From positions 62,001 to 126,000 of the forward strand of contig CAWDRV010000006.1 of the NCBI GenBank assembly GCA_963804825.1: DNA of 64,000 nt, in the 5' to 3' direction. The notes under the pieces were generated by a model. It saw only the letters and a list, made by a program, of their open reading frames with translations, was not told the DNA's origin and ran no database searches. Within the stretch, counting starts at the first letter, position 1; every line of letters begins with the position of its first letter. The DNA is from JBKQVT01 sp963804825. GTDB lineage: Bacteria; Planctomycetota; Planctomycetia; Pirellulales; Thermoguttaceae. The translations under genes and the position numbers were made by a program. This document shows positions 36,749-46,313 of this stretch, one piece after another.

Positions 36749-38794
36749 CAGCGGGACGAGCGCGAAGCAGATCAGGGCCGCAATGGCGGCTGCGATGGCG
36801 ATCATGCCGTAAACATTGCCATAGATGGGCAGGGTGATCTTGGGAGCCGGAATGGTTTTACCAACGTCCGTGAATTGGGCAATGGTGCTGGCAAGGAACT
36901 GTGAAAAGGCCGTGGAGAGGAACCAGGCACCCATCACGGTGCTCACCAGGACGGCCGGCGCGAGCTTGGTAATCATCGAGAGCCCGACGGGGGAAAGGCA
37001 GAGTTCGCCGGTGGTGTGGAACAGGTAGCCCAACAACAGCCAGCCGGCCGCGACCATTCCACGCTGGTCGGCCAACTGGGCGCCGACCCAGAAAACGCCG
37101 AACCCCAGGCCGAGTTGCAGGAGCCCCAGGGCGAATTTGAACGGTGTGCTCGGTTCCAGCCCTCGCCTGCCGAGGTAACTCCACACGGCCGAAAAAACCA
37201 ACCCCAGCAACATGATGTAAACGGGGTTGACGGACTGAAACAGGCTGGCGGGAATCTCATCGTCGCGGCGCACGACCTTCATACCCACATTGTCTTTTGC
37301 CACCTTCCACGGGATCTCGAAGTCCTTTTCTTTTTTCGTATCCTTGTCTGGATCTTTGTCCCGGTCCTTGTCGGCGTCGGGCGGCTCGCGCAGCTTGTTC
37401 AGGACGCTGAGGGTGAACATCTCCCCGCCGTTGTGGTAGCCAAGCTGCTCTTGGGTGGGTTGGAGCGAGATCGTCTTTCCCACGTCCTTCGGGCCAATGA
37501 CCCGCGCGGTGGCCGTGGCGAAGACCCGCTGCACGTTGCGATCGGTAAAATTGCTGATCGAGCTGCCGGCCTGCTCGTAAAAAGCAAAGAACACCATGCA
37601 GAAAAAAGTGAGAATCAGGACCACGTACATGCGATGGCGTGCGACTTCTTCCAGGCGAAAGGTTTCCACCCCCAAGTATCCGAAGGCCAACAGGCCGGAG
37701 AGGATAAGTATGATTTCCGCGGGCTGGCTCACTTGCTTGAGACACACGGCGGCAATGCGGGCCGACGCCTTGTCGCTGTTTTCCAGGGGCTTGATGGTGG
37801 AATCCGGGACGAAGACGACGGGACGCCCGTCGGCTTTCAGCGGTGCGCCGCCGGAGACCAAGAGCACGATGACAGGAACGAGCACGATGGCGCCTAAATA
37901 CACGGCCCATTGTGCCGGAAGAACACCTGCGATACGCCGGTGTAAACGTTCCGAATCGACTGGAAGTCCGGCGTTGTGGGGCAAGCCGCCGCGGTAAATC
38001 GCCACTGCGGCGACGATGGCCGCCGCCACCACCGATACGCCGACGAACACGTTGACCCCCGTCGTGAGAATTTCGACGGGATGGAAGCAGATAAGGCCCG
38101 CGGCAGCGGCAATCGCACCGGATATAATCGTCACCGCCGTTGCCAGCCGCGGCAGCACGAACACCCCCAGGCCGATGAGCATACCGACCGTGGCCAGGCC
38201 GAATCCCCACGACCAGCCGTAGGTTTCGCCGATGTAGCCGCACAGCAGCGGCGACATGGCGGCGCCAAGGTTGATGCCCATGTAGAAGATGGTGAAGCCG
38301 CCGTCGCGTTTTCCCGGATATGCGGGATACAACGAACCGACGATGGCCGAGATGTTCGGCTTGAAGAAGCCGTTGCCGACGATCAACAGGCCGAGCCCCG
38401 TGAAAAAGGCAAACTCCTGCAAGCGCGGCATAAGATGGCCGGGAAGGACCAGCGTCTTGGGGAGAATCGCCGGCAATTGGGGAACCATCAGCATGGCCTC
38501 GCCGGCCGCCATGAGGATCGCCCCGAAGATCACCGACCGCCGCGCGCCCAACAGCCGGTCGGCCAACATGCCGCCGAAAAACGGCATCATGTAGACCAGC
38601 GCTGTATAGGCGCCGTACACCGTGTAGGCGTCGCTGTCGCCGTAGCCCAAGAATCCCTTGGTCATGTAGAAGATCAGCACCGCCCTCATGCCGTAATAGG
38701 AAAACCGTTCCCACATCTCGGCGAAGAACAGCGTGTACAACCCCACGGGATGGCCGAAAAGCGAGTCCTTCGGCACGCCGGCAACGGAACTCAT
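36707..38794 (-). CDS. POT/PTR2 family proton-dependent oligopeptide transporter
   Basis: A 695-residue major-facilitator protein with the POT signature FFAEMWERFSYYGMRA (ExxER plus YYG) near residue 25 and about 14 hydrophobic helices, including GLLIVGNGFFKPNISAIVG and FYMGINLGAAMSPLLCG. A long hydrophilic loop (residues about 480-520, rich in Asp/Lys: ADKDRDKDPDKDTKKEKDFE) is an unusual insert. POT proteins import di- and tripeptides with protons. It is followed by the M2-like peptidase gene on the same strand, which suggests peptide uptake and use (inference). Confidence 0.9.
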   Translation of the reverse strand: MSSVAGVPKDSLFGHPVGLYTLFFAEMWERFSYYGMRAVLIFYMTKGFLGYGDSDAYTVYGAYTALVYMMPFFGGMLADRLLGARRSVIFGAILMAAGEAMLMVPQLPAILPKTLVLPGHLMPRLQEFAFFTGLGLLIVGNGFFKPNISAIVGSLYPAYPGKRDGGFTIFYMGINLGAAMSPLLCGYIGETYGWSWGFGLATVGMLIGLGVFVLPRLATAVTIISGAIAAAAGLICFHPVEILTTGVNVFVGVSVVAAAIVAAVAIYRGGLPHNAGLPVDSERLHRRIAGVLPAQWAVYLGAIVLVPVIVLLVSGGAPLKADGRPVVFVPDSTIKPLENSDKASARIAAVCLKQVSQPAEIILILSGLLAFGYLGVETFRLEEVARHRMYVVLILTFFCMVFFAFYEQAGSSISNFTDRNVQRVFATATARVIGPKDVGKTISLQPTQEQLGYHNGGEMFTLSVLNKLREPPDADKDRDKDPDKDTKKEKDFEIPWKVAKDNVGMKVVRRDDEIPASLFQSVNPVYIMLLGLVFSAVWSYLGRRGLEPSTPFKFALGLLQLGLGFGVFWVGAQLADQRGMVAAGWLLLGYLFHTTGELCLSPVGLSMITKLAPAVLVSTVMGAWFLSTAFSQFLASTIAQFTDVGKTIPAPKITLPIYGNVYGMIAIAAAIAALICFALVPLLKKWMHEDEPANS

Positions 38795-38813
38795 CGAACC
38801 CTCCTCGAACGCG

Positions 38814-40518
38814 TCACGGCTGCTTGATGTCCTCGGCGAACGCCTTGGGGTTCAGGTCCTCGCCCGTGGCGAACCGGGTCAACCGGCGCCAGTCCATCGT
38901 CCGCCCGGGGACGAACACCCGCTCCTTCAGGAAACGGCCCGCCGCGGGGTTGCCCACGTAAACGGCCGTCGCCGGATCGGCCGCGTGCAGCACCTCGCGG
39001 GCGACGGCATGATGCACCTGCGAGGCGAACAATTCGCCCATCAGGTAATTGTGATAATACGCCGGGCTGGTGACGATGTGGATCTTCGCGGCGTAGTCCG
39101 GCTCGTTGCGGCCCTCGGGCCGGCGAACCTCCTGGTACTTCTCCACCAGGTCCCACCACACCCGGTTCAAGTCCTGCTCCGGATTGTCGTACAAGGCCAT
39201 CTCGAAGCGGAACATCACCTGGCACCAGCGGGAAAAGATGAGCAGTTGGTTCCGCCGCCGCCGGACCGCCACGCGGCGAAACGCGGCCGGATCGGAAATC
39301 TTCACCCCCATCGCCTTCAACCAGCCGGTGTTGTCGCCGAACCGCTCGAACATCATGGCGATGCCCTCGGTCGTGAGGATGTGCGACTCGCAGCGCAACG
39401 TGTAAGGCACGCTCGCCGGGATGTTCTTGCTCGAATAGACCGAGTGGCCCAGCTCGTGCAGCAAGGTCTCCAGCCATTGCTCGTTGGCCACGATGTTGGT
39501 CAGCACGCGGACGTCGCCCCGGCGGTCGATGTCGGAGCAGAAGGCGTGCGGGCATTTTCCCTTCTTTTCGTAAAGATCGCTGCGGGCCAGCACGTCGTTC
39601 AACCGGCAGGCCGATGCCGGCGTAGAAATCGCGGCACAGGCGCGGAATGTCCAGCGAGGCGTAGACCGCGTCGAAATGCGCGTCCGGCATGTCGGGCGGT
39701 TCCTGGAAGAACGGATCGTGATAGTGCCAGGGGCGAAGCTCCGCCGTCGTGATGCCGCAGTTCCGCGCCAAGGCCGCGTCCAACTCCGCCTTCGCCGCCC
39801 GATACGGCTGACGGGTCAACACGTCCAGCTCGTCGAACAGCGCCAGCACCTGCTGCTGGCTCTGCTCGTTCAAGAAGAGCTGCATGACGTGATAATTCTT
39901 GAATCCCAGCTTGCGGGCGTTCTCGTTGCGCAGCTTCACCAGCCGCTTCAGGTGCGGTTCCACCTGCCGGCCCACACGTTTGCTCGCTTCCCAGGCCGCC
40001 TGGCGCTGGGCCGAATCCTTCGACGTGGCCAGTATGCGGCGGACCTCGTTGTCGGTCGTTTCCCGGCCGTCGATCACCGGCCGGAAGACGTAAAAGGTCT
40101 TTTCCACGAAGTTCGATTCCGCCAACATCTGCTTGAGCAGTTCGGGATCGACCTGGTTGGGCAGATATTCAAGATAGAGGACCTCGATCTGCCGCCGCAG
40201 GAGCGGATCGGTCGGCGGATGCGCGTGGATGGCCTTCAACTCGGCAAAGGTCTTGGGATCGGCGAGCTTGAGTTCCAGTTCGGTCTCGACTTTCTCCTTC
40301 TTGCGGAAGTCTTCGTCCGTGCCGGTGACGCTGGCGGTCCAGTTCCAGCGATTGGCCTCGATCTCCAGCGGGCGGACCACGCGCTCGTAGTTCTCGATGA
40401 AGCGGCGCGCGGGGGCGTTGCGATCGCCGCTGCGATCGCCGCTGTTGTTGGACTCGGCGGCCATGACCACCGCCGCGGCGCAGACGGTCAATCCGAACAC
40501 CAGGGACGACAGGGACAT
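38814..40518 (-). CDS. M2-like zinc dipeptidyl carboxypeptidase (ACE-type), frameshifted
   Basis: This exported metallopeptidase has a signal peptide (start 40518; LVFGLTVCAAAVVMA) and a helical body. The zinc motif TLLHELGHSVYS (HExxH) is followed about 20 residues later by RCESHILTTEGIAMMFERF with the third zinc ligand Glu. This arrangement resembles M2 (angiotensin-converting-enzyme-type) peptidases. The frame breaks near 39605, between GIGLPV and NDVLARSDLYEKKGK, and both sides are conserved. About 567 residues after repair. It probably trims dipeptides from extracellular peptides. The gene lies beside the peptide transporter. Confidence 0.85.
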
Positions 40519-40877
40519 TTGTGCCCCTTTCTTTTTTCTCGTGGAGGGATGGGAAACCGTACAGCTTATCAGAACCACTCGGCAGGGGGAAGGCGGCGAA
40601 TGGAAGGCGGAAGGCGGAGGGCGGAAGGGGGAAGGCAGAACGGAGCCGGAGGCGTTAGCCTCCGGATGTGAAAGCGGAAGGCGGAAAAGAAGAGGCGGCC
40701 CGCGGGGTTTATCCCCGCGGTGGGGTGAGGCCGCCCATCCGCTGGGATAAACCCGGCGGATTGCCTCCCGATCGCGCCTTTACAGGACCGCGGCGGCTGA
40801 TAACAATGGCAGTAGCACGTGAGGAGCATGTCGGGCCCGCGCGGACGGGTCGCGCCCGCGTGCCCCGGAGTTGGTCA
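40519..40877. other. Divergent intergenic region with purine repeats and hairpins
   Basis: Between the M2-like gene and the greA leader there is a GGCGGAAGGCGGA tandem purine tract (about 40597-40640), a GGAGGCGTTAGCCTCC hairpin (about 40644-40665) and a CGGGGTTTATCCCCG hairpin (about 40705-40722). No gene is supported. The greA promoter should lie in its right half. Confidence 0.5.
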
Positions 40878-40915
40878 GCGGCCCTCCCGAAGCGGGCGGG
40901 GGCCGCCGTTTTTTT
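40878..40915 (+). terminator. Intrinsic terminator in the greA leader
   Basis: GCGGCCC (40878-40884) pairs with GGGCCGC (40900-40906), with further GC pairing inside, and is followed by seven T residues (40909-40915). It lies only 23 nt upstream of the greA start and overlaps the leader, and no plus-strand gene precedes it nearby. It therefore looks like an attenuator for greA. Confidence 0.65.
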
Positions 40916-40938
40916 CGCTGCCGCAGGAGACGACCGCC

Positions 40939-41421
40939 ATGTCGGACCGCATTCCCATGACCCGGGCGGGCTATGACAAGCTCAAGGCCGACCTCGCCCA
41001 ATTGCACAACGTCGAACTGCCCCGAATTCTGGAGCGGCTGGCCACGGCCCGGTCCGAGGGCGACTTGAACGAGAACGCCGAGTATCACGGGGCCCAGGAG
41101 AGCCGGGGGATGATGGAGGCCCGGATCAACGTCCTCCGCGAGAAGCTCTCCCACGCCGTGCTGATCGACGTCGCCCAGTTGCCCAAGGATGAAGTCACGT
41201 TCGGCTCGACCGTGGTGGTCAACGACCTGGATTTCGGCGATCGGGAGGAGTTTACGCTGGTTGGGGCCGGCGAAGAAGACTACGACAGCGGCAAGATTCT
41301 CGTCACCAGCCCGTTGGCGCAGGGCCTGATGGGCAAGAAGGTGGGCCAGCGGGTCGAGATACCGGTGCCGCAGGGGACGTTGAAGTTCGAGATCGTCGAG
41401 ATCCGTCCCGCCGCGGGATAG
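40939..41421 (+). CDS. greA: Transcription elongation factor GreA
   Basis: GreA rescues backtracked RNA polymerase by stimulating transcript cleavage through an acidic coiled-coil tip inserted in the secondary channel. The 160 residues match the family: N-terminal coiled coil with SEGDLNENAEYHGAQE at the tip and a C-terminal FKBP-like domain (VGQRVEIPVPQGTLKFEIVEI). GCAGGAGA precedes the ATG. The leader carries a strong terminator just upstream, suggesting attenuation or autocontrol. Confidence 0.95.
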   Translation: MSDRIPMTRAGYDKLKADLAQLHNVELPRILERLATARSEGDLNENAEYHGAQESRGMMEARINVLREKLSHAVLIDVAQLPKDEVTFGSTVVVNDLDFGDREEFTLVGAGEEDYDSGKILVTSPLAQGLMGKKVGQRVEIPVPQGTLKFEIVEIRPAAG

Positions 41422-41492
41422 GTCGGTAAGGGGCAGAACGATCTTGTGGCCCGGAAACAAAATGGTTTCAGGAGGAAGGCCCCCAAACACAA

Positions 41493-41520
41493 GAGCCACC
41501 AGGATTGTTTCCGGTGGCTC
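41493..41520. other. Stem-loop between convergent greA and EF-hand genes
   Basis: GAGCCACC (41493-41500) pairs with GGTGGCTC (41513-41520). No T-run follows on either strand, so termination is uncertain, but the position between convergent genes fits. Confidence 0.4.
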
Positions 41521-41552
41521 CTGCAATGTGCCATAGGACTTCAGCACCCCAG

Positions 41553-41888
41553 TTACGTCGTCCCCGATCCTGACTTATTGGGATGGCGTTCTTCCCACAA
41601 GGCTTTGTGGGCCTTCCTGAACTGCTCGAGGGTCATCCCCGTCGCGCCGTTTTTCGTCGTGGTGCCGCCCAGGGCCGCCAATTTGTCGTAGAACTTCGTC
41701 GCCTTCTCGGCGCCCATCTTCACATGGGCGGCGACGAACTCAGCCTGGGTCAGGATGCCGTCATGGTTCGTGTCCATCTTCTCGAATCGGTCGCGCAGCG
41801 GGTGCTTCTTGGCCGTCTCCTGAGCAGGGGCGTCGGCAGCCACGAGAAATGCCACGGCCAGGCTCACTACCATCATCCACAATCTCAT
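41553..41888 (-). CDS. Small secreted EF-hand protein
   Basis: A 111-residue protein with a signal peptide (LWMMVVSLAVAFLVAADAPAQ) and one canonical calcium-binding loop, DTNHDGILTQAE (D-x-N-x-D-G-x-x-x-x-x-E). A second, degenerate half is possible near GATGMTLEQF. Such calcium-binding exported proteins are common in planctomycetes. The start at 41888 was chosen for the signal peptide; the longer upstream frame lacks features. It converges with greA. Confidence 0.85.
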   Translation of the reverse strand: MRLWMMVVSLAVAFLVAADAPAQETAKKHPLRDRFEKMDTNHDGILTQAEFVAAHVKMGAEKATKFYDKLAALGGTTTKNGATGMTLEQFRKAHKALWEERHPNKSGSGTT

Positions 41889-42409
41889 GTCTTTTCTCCT
41901 CACTGGTGGAGGACCGGCGAAGGGTTGCCGGCGTGCCCCATCGGTTGTGCCATGGCCCGCCTTCACTGGGGAGCAACCTTGCACTTCGTCTCGGTCCCTG
42001 CTTATCTGTAATTTGCAGGATCGGCCGTGCCGGAGACAGGTTTTCCCCGAAAAAGAGAAAAACAGTGGGGATATTTCACGGCCGCAGTCGCTAATGAGCT
42101 TCCGTTGCGGGAAGTCCGCATCGGTAGGGTGGGACGTAGTCCCACCATGATTCCCGCGGAACTTTCGTCTATTTTTCGCAACGGCACGGTGTGGTGCTTG
42201 GGCACGGGGATTTCACGCAAAGGCGCGAAGACGCAAAGGCGCGGAACCGAGGAGGGAAAAGTCGGATGACCAATCCCCTACTCTACCTTTGCGGCTTTGC
42301 GTCTTGGCGCCTTTGCGTGAGAAAGTTCTCGCGGTGAGGTTGCCAAGGCGACGTTTTTTGCCCCAGTTTCAGGACACCCTCAGCCTATCTCCCCATGGTC
42401 CAGCCGCTT
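41889..42409. repeat. Intergenic region with two repeat families
   Basis: The first repeat (42103-42150) is a second copy of the TAGGGTGGGAC element found at 26710. The second is an inverted pair, TTTCACGCAAAGGCGCGAAG (42211-42230) against its complement near 42305-42324, with the paired region extending to 42243 and 42288. No protein-coding gene is supported in this 520-bp region upstream of the EF-hand gene and downstream of the LEPR-xLL protease. Confidence 0.6.
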
Positions 42410-44875
42410 TTACAACAGCAACCCGTCGGCGGCGAACATCGCATCGACGAGCGATGCGGAGAGTGCGCCGTCAGACGGGTCGGAGGTGTCGGTCGGATGC
42501 GACCGCAGCGTCGAGCTGTTCTCCAGGGCCTCGAACAGTTGCCGCGACGCGCGAGCCGTCGCGGAGAAGGGGCTGCTGGGCAAGCTCGCCTGGGCCGGAT
42601 CCGACCTTGAAAACGCCGCGACCGACGCCGAATGCGATGCGGCCGTGGCGCCAAACGCGTCGTTGAACAACGAGGTCTTCACCGAGTTGGTCTGGGCCGG
42701 CGCGCCGCTGATCGGGACCGAGCCGGCCGTGTTGGCCACGCAGAACTGGCTGCACGCCGACTCGATCTGGCCCCACGTGAGCGGGCCCGGCTGGTACAAC
42801 GGATTGGGTCCCCAAGGATTGTAGAGCGTGAACGTGTCCGTCTTCGCGTTGTAGCCGATGACCGCGTACGCGTGGTCCGCGTAGAGGCCGTAAAGCGTGC
42901 CGGAGAAATTCTGGGTCCCGATCGTCACCGCCTCCTTGGCCGACAGGTCGGCGATCATCGTCTGCTTCGTCGCCGTCGTCAGGAAGTAGTCGGTGGCGTC
43001 GTGGCCGAGCACCTGGGCGTCGACGGTGGCCATCCATCCGCCCTGGATCGAGGCATAAGCGTTGGTGCCGTCGCGGTCTTCCTTGCCGGTCTGGTTCCAC
43101 TGGGCATAAGCCTTTTCGGCCAGGGGAATCCAGAGGGAATTGGCGGAGTTGTTATAGCTGGCGCCGTAATCGGCGTAGACCAACATGCCGGTGGTGGTCG
43201 TCGGCAACATGCAGTTGACGGTCACGTAGTCGGCGGTGGTCGCGTTGTTGCTGAAGGGGGCGCTGACGCTGCCGTCGGTGTAGTTGTAGACGGATCCGTA
43301 CGTCCCGGTGTAGAAGCGGACGGTGTACGTGCCGTCGCCGTTGTTGATGAACATGTTCTCGACCGCGGCCGGGTTGCTGTCGGCCAGCGTGCCCAGGGCG
43401 GAAATGAAGTAGCAGTCGCCCAGTGCGCCCTGAACTTCGTCGTTGTGCGACGGCGTCTGCGGGAATAGCGAGCCGGAAACCGACTTGTAGACCAACGACG
43501 TGCTGCAGAGCGTCGGAAGGTCCGTGCCGTAGAACCACTTGTTGATCAGATTGGCGAGCTGGGTCGAGGAGCTGCCGACGGCCAGGTTGCCGAGCGACTT
43601 GCCCAGGTACGTGGCGTTGGCCGCGTTGCCGTTGACGACGTTGGAGGCCAGCACGTCCACGTAGTTGGGGATGTTCAACGTCGTGGCCCGGGACAAGAGC
43701 GTCTTCAGGTCGTTGAGGTCCGCGGCGTTGAGCGCGCCCTTGGCGCTCACGCTGTCGAGGATCTGGATCATGTCCAGCCGGCTGATCGAACCGTCGGCGT
43801 CCAGGCTCTGGATGAGCGTCCCCAAGGCGGCATCCTGCCATAGGCTCGAGACTGCCGTGACGGTGACTGCCGACGTGCCCGTCACCGAGCCGCTCTTGGC
43901 GCTCACGGTGCTGGTGGCGCCGCTGCCCGGGGCGGTGAAGACTCCGGCGGTGGTGATCGTTCCCGTGGTGGCGCCCCAGGTAAAGGTCGGCACGGTAGTC
44001 ATCGCCCGGTGGAATTGGTCGAAAGCCGCGGCGGTGAACTGCTGATTCGCTCCCTGGGCGACGGAACATGCGCCGGGCGAAACCGTAATGCTCGTCAGCG
44101 TCTGGGTCACGTTCACCATCGTCACGAACGACGCGCTCGGAAACGCGGTCACGTAGGCGTCCAACATGTAGTAGCCGGCCATGCCGAACGTGACCGTGGT
44201 GACGCCCCCGCTGGTCGTGAAGGTCGGCGCCGGAACGCCCTGCGGCGACTCGTACGTCCACCACGTCAGCGCGGGCGGCGTGCTGAAGACGCTGCCGAAC
44301 TGGTCGATGAACGTCGGAATGAACGGTTTCAGGCTCGTCCCGGAAACCGTGACCGCGGTGGTCGGCGCATTCCGGATCGCGCTGACCATCGGTACCACGG
44401 TGACGGTCGTGGTGGCGCTCGCCGAATGGTTGGCGGAGTCCACGATCTTCACGAGAAAGCTGTACGTGCCGGCCTTGGTGAACGTGGCCGTCGTAGTTTG
44501 GGCGCGACTGCTGCCGTTGACGTTAAAGGTTACGGTCCCGCCGCTGGACGAGCCGGTGACCGACCACGTGTATGTGAGACCGCCCGCGGCGTCTTGTGCC
44601 AAGACGGAGAGCGAGGCGGCCTTGCCGGTGATGGTCCCGTTGCCGGTGACGCTGATGGGTTGGCTCACCGTGGGCCCGGTGTTGCTCGACGCGGTGGTGC
44701 TCGGCGCGGCGGCCCCGGCGACGGGGGCTGCTCCCAGCCCGAAATGGCCGCCGAGAAAGGCGCTCAGGCCATATCCGCTCAGCAACGTTCGAGGTTCGAG
44801 CATTTCGGCGCGAAGAACGCGCCCACGGGCCCTCGACGGCTTTCGAGAAGGAAAGCGCGGAAAGCAACGGATCAT
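42410..44875 (-). CDS. Secreted calpain-like cysteine protease with LEPR-xLL sorting motif
   Basis: This 821-residue protein starts with a basic region and MLEPRTLLSG, the LEPR-xLL motif that marks large exported planctomycete proteins. Then come Ser/Thr/Gly-rich Ig-like or PKD-like repeats (about residues 60-330), an EF-hand-like DADGSISRLDM segment (about 360) and a C-terminal papain/calpain fold (about 470-760). Catalytic residues are visible: Cys in GALGDCYFISALG, His in ADHAYAVIGYN and Asn in YNPWG, the C2-family triad. The start at 44875 has AGGAG upstream. It is a single gene with no companion chaperone. A cell-surface or extracellular protease is inferred. Confidence 0.85.
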   Translation of the reverse strand: MIRCFPRFPSRKPSRARGRVLRAEMLEPRTLLSGYGLSAFLGGHFGLGAAPVAGAAAPSTTASSNTGPTVSQPISVTGNGTITGKAASLSVLAQDAAGGLTYTWSVTGSSSGGTVTFNVNGSSRAQTTTATFTKAGTYSFLVKIVDSANHSASATTTVTVVPMVSAIRNAPTTAVTVSGTSLKPFIPTFIDQFGSVFSTPPALTWWTYESPQGVPAPTFTTSGGVTTVTFGMAGYYMLDAYVTAFPSASFVTMVNVTQTLTSITVSPGACSVAQGANQQFTAAAFDQFHRAMTTVPTFTWGATTGTITTAGVFTAPGSGATSTVSAKSGSVTGTSAVTVTAVSSLWQDAALGTLIQSLDADGSISRLDMIQILDSVSAKGALNAADLNDLKTLLSRATTLNIPNYVDVLASNVVNGNAANATYLGKSLGNLAVGSSSTQLANLINKWFYGTDLPTLCSTSLVYKSVSGSLFPQTPSHNDEVQGALGDCYFISALGTLADSNPAAVENMFINNGDGTYTVRFYTGTYGSVYNYTDGSVSAPFSNNATTADYVTVNCMLPTTTTGMLVYADYGASYNNSANSLWIPLAEKAYAQWNQTGKEDRDGTNAYASIQGGWMATVDAQVLGHDATDYFLTTATKQTMIADLSAKEAVTIGTQNFSGTLYGLYADHAYAVIGYNAKTDTFTLYNPWGPNPLYQPGPLTWGQIESACSQFCVANTAGSVPISGAPAQTNSVKTSLFNDAFGATAASHSASVAAFSRSDPAQASLPSSPFSATARASRQLFEALENSSTLRSHPTDTSDPSDGALSASLVDAMFAADGLLL

Positions 44876-45365
44876 GGTCCTGCTCCTCATGGATTGCGAA
44901 ATCGAAGATAAGACAAGACACCGACGAGAGGAGGAGTGGCCCGCCGGAGTTCATCCTACGGGCCTATACAGTATCGCATCACTGCATTTCAGACAAGTCT
45001 TGCCTTGGTCGCCCGTCTCTCGATCGGTTGACCCTGAGGCAAGGTCGAGGGCTTGGACATCACAACCCTAGGTCAATTTCGGTCCGAAGTCAAGAAAAGG
45101 CCCAGAAACGGCCTCGATCCGCTCACAAGAGGCGTCGAGTTCCAAGCGTAGTGATTCAGCATTGAGGCGTTTTATGGTGGGGAATCTGGGCGGAATGGGT
45201 GGCGACGTGCCACGACCACGCAAAGCGTGGTGCCCGTGTCAGCCATGTGGAGCCGTCCGAGGCGCGGGAACTTGCGCGATGCGATTTCGCCGGGGATGGT
45301 GCCATCAAAGCTCGCCATTGTAAACGCGGAGCCCTAGGAATTGCGCGTAATGCCCGATGCATTCA
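44876..45365. other. Intergenic region upstream of the protease
   Basis: No supported gene in this 490-bp region. It holds a TGCCAC-type palindrome (CCACGCaaaGCGTGG near 45214-45228), and its left part should carry the protease promoter. Confidence 0.4.
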
Positions 45366-45731
45366 TTAGAGCGCATTGCAGTTGTCTGTAGCGTTTTGCT
45401 TTGGGTGGCACGGGCATCTTGCCCGTGTTTTTTCCAGCACTGGCGAAACGCCAGTGCCACCCGAAACGCTACACGTATCTGAAAAACGCCCTAGTTCCTC
45501 CAAGGCCAACTGCTTGCCCCGCTGCTCCAGAAGTTGCTCCCGTTTGGTGTCCCAGCCACTTTTCGCGTCTTCAAGAGCGGCGAAGAAGCCCGGCGTCTTG
45601 GCCAGCGATTCAAAACAGTCAATCTTGAGGCGGTCGTCGTCGGTGAGCTTATATCTACCATTCGCACCTGACGCGGACTTGACGACGAATGGGAATGCGT
45701 ACCGTTTTGCGATTGAGACTGGACGCCACAC
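45366..45731 (-). pseudogene. Gene fragment fused to a palindromic repeat
   Basis: A 121-residue frame. The first 80 residues look like real protein (KLTDDDRLKIDCFESLAKTP, then FFAALEDAKSGWDTKREQLL), but I do not recognise the family. The last 35 residues are translated from the TGCCAC-type palindrome at 45390-45472, giving GGTGVSPVLEKTRARCPC. This looks like a remnant whose 3' end was replaced by the repeat. No start signal is evident. Confidence 0.45.
45390..45472. repeat. TGCCAC-type double palindrome
   Basis: Outer arms GTAGCGTTT...GGGTGGCAC and GTGCCACCC...AACGCTAC enclose two hairpins, CACGGGCAtctTGCCCGTG and CACTGGCGaaaCGCCAGTG. The second hairpin is the same as that found inside the ATPase gene at 51990-52008. 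Confidence 0.75.
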
Positions 45732-45798
45732 CCTATTCCGGCAAGGGTATCGACTGTAAAATACCCGGATTCACCAAAGGCCCACAAGGGAGCCTTTC

Positions 45799-46278
45799 AT
45801 GAAAACCAACGCCATGCGTATCCTCGACACGCTCGGCATCCAGTACGAGATTCGGGAGTACGAGGTTGACCCTGACGACCTGAGTGCGGAACGGGTTGCC
45901 GGCGACATCGGATTGCCGCCAGACCAGGTGTTCAAGACGCTGGTGGCCCGAGGCGACCGTCATGGGGTGCTGCTGGCCGTGGTTCCAGCCAACGCCGAAG
46001 TGGATTTCAAGGCATTGGCCCGGCAGACCGACAACCGAACCGTGGAGTTGGTGGCACTGAAGGAAGTGCAGCCGCTTACCGGCTATATTCGTGGTGGCGT
46101 GACGGCCCTGGGCGGCAAACGAGACTACCCGGTGTACGTTGACGAGCAGATTCAATTGTGTGACGTGGTGGCGGTGTCGGCGGGAGTGCGGGGAAAACAG
46201 ATGCTTCTAGCACCGGAGGACTACCTGCGTGCGACACGGGCGACCCTTGGGCCAATCAGCCGGGTTGAAGGAAGGTGA
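45799..46278 (+). CDS. ybaK: Cys-tRNA(Pro) deacylase-type YbaK/EbsC protein
   Basis: The 159 residues match the YbaK/ProX editing fold: QVFKTLVARGDRHGVLLAVVPANAEVDFKALA with the catalytic-region Lys (in VFKTL), GYIRGGVTALGGKRDYPVYVD and the final MLLAPEDYLRATRATLG. YbaK hydrolyses mischarged Cys-tRNA(Pro), protecting translational fidelity. GGGAG lies upstream. It stands alone. Confidence 0.93.
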   Translation: MKTNAMRILDTLGIQYEIREYEVDPDDLSAERVAGDIGLPPDQVFKTLVARGDRHGVLLAVVPANAEVDFKALARQTDNRTVELVALKEVQPLTGYIRGGVTALGGKRDYPVYVDEQIQLCDVVAVSAGVRGKQMLLAPEDYLRATRATLGPISRVEGR

Positions 46279-46313
46279 TGGCACGGACGGTTGCCACGGT
46301 GCCGCCATCCGAT

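Noticed and set aside
44009..45071. Long plus-strand frames opposite the LEPR-xLL protease
   Set aside because: Antisense shadows caused by high GC; no motif or start signal.
45156..45362. 68-codon minus-strand frame upstream of the gene fragment
   Set aside because: It mostly translates a CCACGCaaaGCGTGG palindrome and has no ribosome site.
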